Origin: an uncultured Desulfovibrio sp. | GTDB lineage: Bacteria; Desulfobacterota; Desulfovibrionia; Desulfovibrionales; Desulfovibrionaceae | DNA length: 11,996 bases | Assembly: GCA_900546145.1 (NCBI GenBank) | Contig: URBN01000050.1 | Coordinates: 1 to 11,996 of the forward strand | Direction of reading: 5' to 3' | Shown: positions 7,927 to 11,996 of the stretch, in pieces | How the letters are laid out: each line of letters begins with the position of its first letter | How positions within the stretch are numbered: position 1 is the first letter of the stretch | The notes under the pieces: model-generated | What the model was told of the DNA's origin: nothing | Seen by the model: only the letters and a program-made list of their open reading frames with translations | The model's database searches: none | Position numbers and translations under genes: made by a program

Positions 7927-9237
7927 TTAACGGAAGGACTTCTGGTAGATGCTGAGGAAGTCAGCGTCGGAAAGCTGAAGCGGATCTGCGGAGATATCAC
8001 CGCCGCCTATTTTGCGGGCGATGGCGGGATATCTGCTGAGTTCATCTTTCGTGATGCCGTAGTCGGACATTCTGAGGTGCGAGACGCCGCACTGCGCCAG
8101 AAGGCTGTCGAGGGCCCTGATAAAATCCTGGCCCGTGCGTGCGTCCGTCATGCCCATGGCCTTCGCCATTTTGACCATCTGTCCTTCACAGGCTTTGCGG
8201 TCCGCGAAGAAGGCGTAATAGGCGTGCGCCAGCATGATAAGGCCAGCTCCGTGAGGGAGTTTCGGATGGAAGCCGCCCATGGCGTGCTCAAGGGAGTGGG
8301 CTGAGGTGCAGCGCATGTAGTAGCCGGCCAGCGTGTTGGCGAGGGAGACGAAGGAGCGGGCCTGCCTGTCCTTTCCGTTTTTCACGGCACGGGGCAGGTA
8401 TTTCGCAACGAGAGTAATTGCCAAGAGGGCGTACATTTCGCCCATCTGGGAATTTTTCGTGTTGATGACGCTCTCGGAAGCGTGGAAGAAGGCGTCCATG
8501 CCCTGATAGGCAGTGTAGTCCTGCGGCACGGTAAAGGTGAGTTCGGGGTCGACGATGGAAAGCACAGGATACATGGACTCGCCGCTGAAGAAGCCAGACT
8601 TCTCATGGGTTTCTTCCTTCGTGATGACGCCCCAGGGATCAATTTCGCTTCCCGTGCCGGCGGTCGTGGTGACGCAGACGATGGGCAGGGGATCGGCGGT
8701 GCGTTCCCTGTTGCCGCCGGTCATGCTGGAGCTGTAGTCCCAGAGATTGCCCGGATTGGTGCAGCCGAAGGCGATGGCTTTTGCCGAATCCATGGTGCTG
8801 CCGCCGCCGAGGCCGAGAATGAAATCGCAGCCGTTTTTCTTCGCGAAGTCTATGCCGCCCATGACCTGGTTCAGCGTCGGATTGGGAAAGACTTTGTCGT
8901 AGAGGACGTGCTGCACCCCTGCCTGATCGAGCTGCTTTTCGAGACGGGCGAGGTAGCCGTATCTGCGCATGGCCCCGCCGCCGCTGATGACGACGCAGGC
9001 CTTCTTTCCCGGAAGCCTGTACTTTCCGAGGTTGTCGAGCTCGCCGAAACCGAAGTAGAGGCGGGTGGGGATATGGTACATGAAGCTTCTGGCGAAGCTG
9101 TCAAAATCACTGTCGTTCGTCACGCTGTCCTTTGTGGCTGCGAAGACGGATTCCGGAGCAAGAGAACCCAGGGCGAGGGCCCCGATGCCGAAGCCGCTGC
9201 TCTTCAGAAAATTCCGGCGGGAAAACATATCGTTCAT
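7927..9237 (-). CDS. Tat-exported iron-containing alcohol dehydrogenase
   Basis: This 436-residue group III (Fe-dependent) alcohol dehydrogenase is related to the YqhD/BDH type and should interconvert alcohols and aldehydes with NAD(P). The catalytic domain starts at about residue 50. It has the nucleotide-binding GGGSTMD (144-150), the family stretch TTAGTGSE (191-198), and a complete set of likely metal ligands: D248, H252, H318 and H329. The unusual part is the N-terminus: SRRNFLK with R7-R8, a hydrophobic core and a V-F-A site at 31-33 make a textbook Tat signal peptide, absent from YqhD. The start is firm, since AAGGAG lies six bases before the ATG at 9237 and the signal is in frame from there. 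It is the first gene of a three-gene operon and is divergent from a broken SDR gene. A bound, recycling nicotinamide would be needed if it works outside the cytoplasm. Confidence 0.9.
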   Translation of the reverse strand: MNDMFSRRNFLKSSGFGIGALALGSLAPESVFAATKDSVTNDSDFDSFARSFMYHIPTRLYFGFGELDNLGKYRLPGKKACVVISGGGAMRRYGYLARLEKQLDQAGVQHVLYDKVFPNPTLNQVMGGIDFAKKNGCDFILGLGGGSTMDSAKAIAFGCTNPGNLWDYSSSMTGGNRERTADPLPIVCVTTTAGTGSEIDPWGVITKEETHEKSGFFSGESMYPVLSIVDPELTFTVPQDYTAYQGMDAFFHASESVINTKNSQMGEMYALLAITLVAKYLPRAVKNGKDRQARSFVSLANTLAGYYMRCTSAHSLEHAMGGFHPKLPHGAGLIMLAHAYYAFFADRKACEGQMVKMAKAMGMTDARTGQDFIRALDSLLAQCGVSHLRMSDYGITKDELSRYPAIARKIGGGDISADPLQLSDADFLSIYQKSFR

Positions 9238-9430
9238 AAGAAACTCCTTATAATGCCTTGCGGTCCTGGCCGCATTGTCTGAAACTTGAAGAAACTGAGG
9301 GTGTGTCCCTCTTGGGCTGTGAAGGCAGTCTAGGAAATTTCAGGTGAAAAACAGTACTTAATCTTAATGTATTGTATGGCTTATTTTAATATAACGGAGG
9401 GGCTGAGGTTCCCTTCAGGAGGCGCGTTGT
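9238..9430. promoter_or_regulatory. Divergent promoter region between adh operon and SDR gene
   Basis: This 193-base intergenic region must carry promoters for both the leftward adh operon and the rightward SDR gene. It holds an AT-rich stretch at 9351-9395 with a tandem CTTAATCTTAAT and a TATAAC -10-like box (9389-9394), but no matching -35 box that I trust. GAGGG and CCCTC form a small inverted repeat at 9297-9311. AGGTTCCCTT at 9407-9416 also occurs in the regulator's promoter. It is the natural place for the AraC-type protein to bind; that is inference. Confidence 0.5.
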
Positions 9431-10139
9431 ATGTTCAGGGGAAAGGTTGCGGTTATCACTGGCGGCGCGCACGGCATAGGGCGTGTCACGGCTGAGGAAT
9501 TCCGGAGGAACGGCGCGGATGTCTGCGTCATTGATATCCGTTCCAACCCGTATTTCACGGGTGATATCGCCGATGAGGACACCCTGAAGCGCTTCTCGGA
9601 GAAGGTGATCGGCGGCTATGGACACGTGGATTTTCTCATGAACAACACGATGCCCTTATGAAGGGCATAAACGATTGCTCATGGGACGAGTTTAACTACG
9701 CTCTTCGTGTCGGTATCACGGCACCTTTTTATCTCACAAAGCTTTTTCTCCCGTATTTCGCTCCCGGTGCGGCCATCGTGAACATTTCTTCGTCCCGTGA
9801 CCGCATGAGTCAGCCCCAGACCGAGAGTTACACGGCCGCCAAGGGCGGCATCACGGCGCTTATCCACGCACTTGCCGTGAGCCTTGCCGGCAGGGTGCGT
9901 GTCAATTCCATTTCGCCAGGCTGGCCGACACTGATTTCAGGGTGTATAGCGGCCCTGACGCAGCGCAGCATCCCGCAGGCAGGGTGGGGACGCCTCTCGA
10001 TATCGCCAGTATGGTGCTCTATCTCTGCTCTGAGATGGCTGGTTTCATCACTGGAGAAAACATCTGTATCGACGGGGGAATGACCAAGCTTATGCTCTAT
10101 CACAACGACTGTGGCTGGAAGTTTTCACCGCAAAACTAA
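9431..10139 (+). pseudogene. SDR oxidoreductase, two frameshifts
   Basis: Joined across two frame changes, this reads as a classical short-chain dehydrogenase/reductase of about 235 residues. Frame one (9431-9661) has the dinucleotide-binding TGGAHGIG (residues 10-17) and an altered NNAG motif, MNNTMP. Frame two (from 9658) has the catalytic region ISSS...YTAAK and SPGW. Frame three (from about 9926 to the stop at 10137-10139) has the usual ending with GTPLDIA, FITGENICIDGGM. Both changes look like loss of one base: near the CCC at 9653-9655, and near 9925 just after SPGW. The start has AGGAGG 9-14 bases upstream. At the first break a TGA overlaps an ATG (9658-9661), but without a ribosome site, so a split gene is less likely than decay or an assembly error. 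The original substrate cannot be told. Confidence 0.8.
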
Positions 10140-10208
10140 TCTGAATCTGAAGCCCGGGAGAAGAGAACAGAGAAGGGGGGATATTCCCCTCCAGTGCCGG
10201 CTGTCAGG

Positions 10209-10270
10209 CGATCGTTCACTGGACCCACTAAACGATCATTTATTGGATCCTCCTCACCCTGAAGTACGTG
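10209..10270. repeat. Repeat copy A upstream of fic
   Basis: The 40 bases at 10231-10270 match 11743-11782 downstream of fic at 33 positions, in the same orientation. A further half-copy at 10209-10228 shares its core (CGATC..T.A.TGGA.C), offset by 24 bases. Read on the minus strand, the two cores translate as an eight-residue period, PINDRLVG then PVNDRLTA, within a possible 45-codon remnant that starts at ATG 10268. No known family was recognised. About 7 bases beyond the repeat, TATATGGACTCTA (10277-10289) is also shared with 11928-11940. Confidence 0.65.
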
Positions 10271-10300
10271 CATCGGTATATGGACTCTATCATGCGAACA

Positions 10301-10332
10301 GATTAATCTCCGCAATTATGCGGAGATTAATC
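10301..10332. promoter_or_regulatory. Perfect 32-bp palindrome upstream of fic
   Basis: GATTAATCTCCGCA (10301-10314) and TGCGGAGATTAATC (10319-10332) are exact reverse complements with an ATTA spacer. Its 18-base core, CTCCGCAATTATGCGGAG, is the exact reverse complement of the core of the next palindrome. It is followed by no T-run, so it is more likely an operator than a terminator. Confidence 0.75.
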
Positions 10333-10339
10333 GGCGTTA

Positions 10340-10359
10340 TCTCCGCATAATTGCGGAGA
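10340..10359. promoter_or_regulatory. Second palindrome, operator-like, upstream of fic
   Basis: TCTCCGCA (10340-10347) and TGCGGAGA (10352-10359) flank a TAAT spacer. Its centre is 33 bp from the centre of the first palindrome, close to three helical turns, so two bound dimers would face the same side. CATAAT within it resembles a -10 box, which would suit autorepression. It lies 45 bases before the chosen ATG of fic. Confidence 0.7.
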
Positions 10360-10404
10360 AGGAAATTATTGCGTTCCCTTTTTGCTGGAACAATAGGTTT
10401 GCGT

Positions 10405-11511
10405 ATGGGACAGTATATTTGGCAGTGCGAAGGCTGGCCACGGATGTCGTGGGACGGAAAGGCTTTCAGCAGTTTGCTGGCAGAAGTGAATATGCTGCGT
10501 GGAAAGCTGATGGGTGTGATCTCTATGTTTGGCTTCCAAGAGCAGGACGATTCTATGTTGGACGCTATGTCTCAGGAGATTGTCCACTCGGCAAAGATAG
10601 AGGGGCAGATACTGGATCATGACAGCGTCCGCTCTTCCGTTGCCCGGCAATTAGGGCTGGCATACGATGGACTACCGGTACCGGACCACTATACGGAGGG
10701 CATTGTACAGGTGATGATCGATGCTACCCAGCATTATGACATGCCGTTGGACGCCGAACGCCTCTTTAACTGGCATGCGGCATTGTTCCCTATGGGCCGC
10801 AGCGGCATGTATAAGATTACGGTGGGAGCATGGAGAAGCGAAGGCGGGTCCATGCAGGTGGTATCCGGTGCCATAGGACATGAGAAGGTTCACTATGAAG
10901 CCCCGGACAACAAAGACGTGCCTGCCATGATGAACGAATTCCTCGGATGGGTGAATGCTGCGGATATTTCCATGGACCCGCTGGTGAAGGCTGCCGCAGC
11001 CCATCTCTGGTTTGTCACTATCCATCCTTTCGATGATGGAAATGGCAGGCTGTGCCGGACCATCACCGAAATGCTCCTTTCCCGTGCTGATCAGACGCGC
11101 CAGCGTTATTATAGTCTCTCCTCCGTGTTTCTCAGCAACCGAAAGGAGTACTACCGCCAACTGGAGCAGGCTCAGAAAGGGGCTCTTGACATCACTGCTT
11201 GGATAGACTGGTTTCTGCGGCAGCTGAGAGATGCCCTGCTGGTATCACTTGAAAAGACAGAACATGTCAAAGCCAAACGGATGTTTTGGGAAAGATACAG
11301 TGCGGTCTCATTTAATGACCGCCAGCGCAGGATCATCAATATGCTGTTGGATGGGTTTAAGGGCAAGCTCACTTCTTCTAAATGGTACAAGATTAACCAT
11401 TGCTCTCAGGATACGGCCAACCGCGATATTAATGATCTCATCCTTAAGGGCATCCTTGTGAAGACACCTGGGAACGGAAGAAACACGGCCTACGAGCTCG
11501 CAGCTCTCTAA
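10405..11511 (+). CDS. Fic-domain AMP-transferase with N-terminal DUF4172-like and C-terminal winged helix
   Basis: This 368-residue Fic protein should transfer AMP (or another nucleotide moiety) to a hydroxyl side chain of a target protein; the target is unknown. Order of parts: a DUF4172-like N-terminus (YIWQCEGWPRMSWD), then S62-A-K-I-E66-G, matching the inhibitory-helix motif [S/T]xxxE[G/N]. The Fic motif H207-PFDDGNGRLCR follows complete, with the catalytic histidine. A C-terminal winged-helix-like region of about 65 residues ends the protein. The inhibitory helix upstream of the Fic core makes it a class II enzyme that restrains itself without a partner antitoxin. I prefer ATG 10405 because YIWQ..WP is the usual family beginning; a TTG at 10351 in the same frame lies inside the palindrome, and its 18 extra residues look unrelated. 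The ribosome site (AATAGG) is weak. Base composition is visibly more AT-rich than the left part of the window, which suggests transfer. Confidence 0.9.
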   Translation: MGQYIWQCEGWPRMSWDGKAFSSLLAEVNMLRGKLMGVISMFGFQEQDDSMLDAMSQEIVHSAKIEGQILDHDSVRSSVARQLGLAYDGLPVPDHYTEGIVQVMIDATQHYDMPLDAERLFNWHAALFPMGRSGMYKITVGAWRSEGGSMQVVSGAIGHEKVHYEAPDNKDVPAMMNEFLGWVNAADISMDPLVKAAAAHLWFVTIHPFDDGNGRLCRTITEMLLSRADQTRQRYYSLSSVFLSNRKEYYRQLEQAQKGALDITAWIDWFLRQLRDALLVSLEKTEHVKAKRMFWERYSAVSFNDRQRRIINMLLDGFKGKLTSSKWYKINHCSQDTANRDINDLILKGILVKTPGNGRNTAYELAAL

Positions 11512-11742
11512 CGAAAATCTTTTTCCTGCAGCCTCCGCTGTCTGCCACAGACGCAGCAGCGATGATGTAAGCGCCGCTAGGAGGGCTCTCCTCCATGAGC
11601 GTCAGAGGGACCCATTTGTGGTTCTGTCAGTCTCCATTGGCTCAGTCCCGTCAGAAAGTCTGTCCATGTCTCGGTGGATTCATAAGAGGCCAGGCCTTCA
11701 CCCGGTGGTTCCCTGGCAGGCGGGTTTCCGCTGGCCCCTCTG

Positions 11743-11782
11743 AACGATCGCTTATTGGACCTACCTCACCCTGCAGCACGTG
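11743..11782. repeat. Repeat copy B downstream of fic
   Basis: Forty bases in the same orientation as 10231-10270, identical at 33 positions, with identical stretches such as CCTCACCCTG. Together the copies flank the fic gene as imperfect direct repeats about 1.5 kb apart. On the minus strand both read on from a shared CACGT...CAGGGTGAGG segment. Confidence 0.65.
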
Positions 11783-11813
11783 GCACTGGAAGTGAGGACG
11801 GGAGGAATGTCTG

Positions 11814-11940
11814 TCAGAGGATGACCAGATCCATGGTGTGCTCCTTTCGGTTGGGGGGATTGTGCAATTCCAAATATACCGAAGGCGTTCCCATGGCTCG
11901 GCTTTCTGCCACGGGAATTTACACCACTATATGGACTCTA
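11814..11940 (-). mobile_element. Possible left end of a decayed IS256-family element
   Basis: On the minus strand, TAGAGTCCATATAGTGGTGT followed by AAATTCC (11940-11914) resembles the termini of IS256-family elements, which typically read AAGTCCGTATAATTGTGTAAA. Eighty bases further in, AAAGGAG (11847-11841) precedes an ATG at 11834 that opens MDLVIL and then stops at TGA (11816-11814). This looks like a transposase start that has lost its gene. No transposase body was found in the window, and the match to IS256 is from memory of the family, so this is tentative. Confidence 0.4.
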
Positions 11941-11996
11941 CTGAACTATACCCCTTGTCAAGGACATATTAATTTGCACACTCCCCAATGTCTGGT

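Larger units (their letters stand above)
11512..11996. other. Gene-free accessory stretch after fic
   Basis: About 485 bases carry no gene I can support on either strand and no clear terminator for fic. What they hold is repeat copy B (11743-11782), a stub ORF start and a transposon-like end (11814-11940), and a short palindrome CCTTGTCAAGG at 11953-11963. The rest looks like decayed mobile-element DNA. Confidence 0.6.

Noticed and set aside
6146..7930. 594-residue plus-strand open frame opposite the hydrolase and flavoprotein genes
   Set aside because: High-GC shadow frame. The minus strand has two genes with full catalytic or cofactor motifs, ribosome sites and operon spacing.
8482..9282. 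266-residue plus-strand open frame opposite the Fe-ADH
   Set aside because: Shadow of the alcohol dehydrogenase; no recognisable domain and no ribosome site.
10177..10189. GGGGATATTCCCC hairpin as a terminator for the SDR gene
   Set aside because: Only five base pairs and no T-run after it.
10351..10404. TTG start for the Fic protein
   Set aside because: It lies inside the second palindrome and adds residues unlike the family's usual N-terminus. Not fully excluded, because the ATG at 10405 has a weak ribosome site.
11595..11795. 66-residue open frame after fic
   Set aside because: It crosses repeat copy B, shows no domain and resembles decayed non-coding DNA.

Overview
The window looks like the chromosome of a Desulfovibrionaceae-type, lactate-oxidising sulfate reducer (Desulfovibrio, Bilophila or a relative). 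The main reasons are a lutC gene followed by a single polypeptide that fuses the LutB and LutA subunits of the iron-sulfur lactate dehydrogenase, and a lactate permease directly downstream. That arrangement is characteristic of the 'organic acid oxidation' region of Desulfovibrio. The taxonomic call rests on gene architecture and moderately high GC, not on a marker gene.

Layout, left to right. (1) 45-2835 (+): lutC and the lutB-lutA fusion, one base apart, closed by two strong hairpins. (2) 3082-4689 (+): lactate permease lldP with its own RBS, ending in a bidirectional terminator. (3) 4993-5907 (-): an AraC/YqhC-type regulator with its own promoter. (4) 9237-6137 (-): a three-gene operon read right to left. 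It encodes a Tat-exported iron-containing alcohol dehydrogenase, a compact-motif iron-sulfur flavoprotein and a secreted alpha/beta hydrolase, and it ends in a clear terminator. (5) 9431-10139 (+): an SDR oxidoreductase gene, divergent from the ADH and broken by two single-base frameshifts. (6) 10140-11996: a lower-GC accessory patch with a self-inhibited Fic AMP-transferase carrying a DUF4172-like N-terminus and a winged-helix C-terminus. It is preceded by two perfect palindromes 33 bp apart and flanked by imperfect direct repeats. One repeat ends in what looks like an IS256-family terminus.

The first block takes up lactate and oxidises it to pyruvate. The second resembles the E. coli yqhC-yqhD carbonyl-stress module, but its dehydrogenase and hydrolase carry export signals, which suggests redox or ester chemistry in the cell envelope under control of the neighbouring AraC-type protein. 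The third is a probably transferred Fic gene whose C-terminal DNA-binding domain may read the palindromes in its own promoter. No tRNA, rRNA or CRISPR array was seen.
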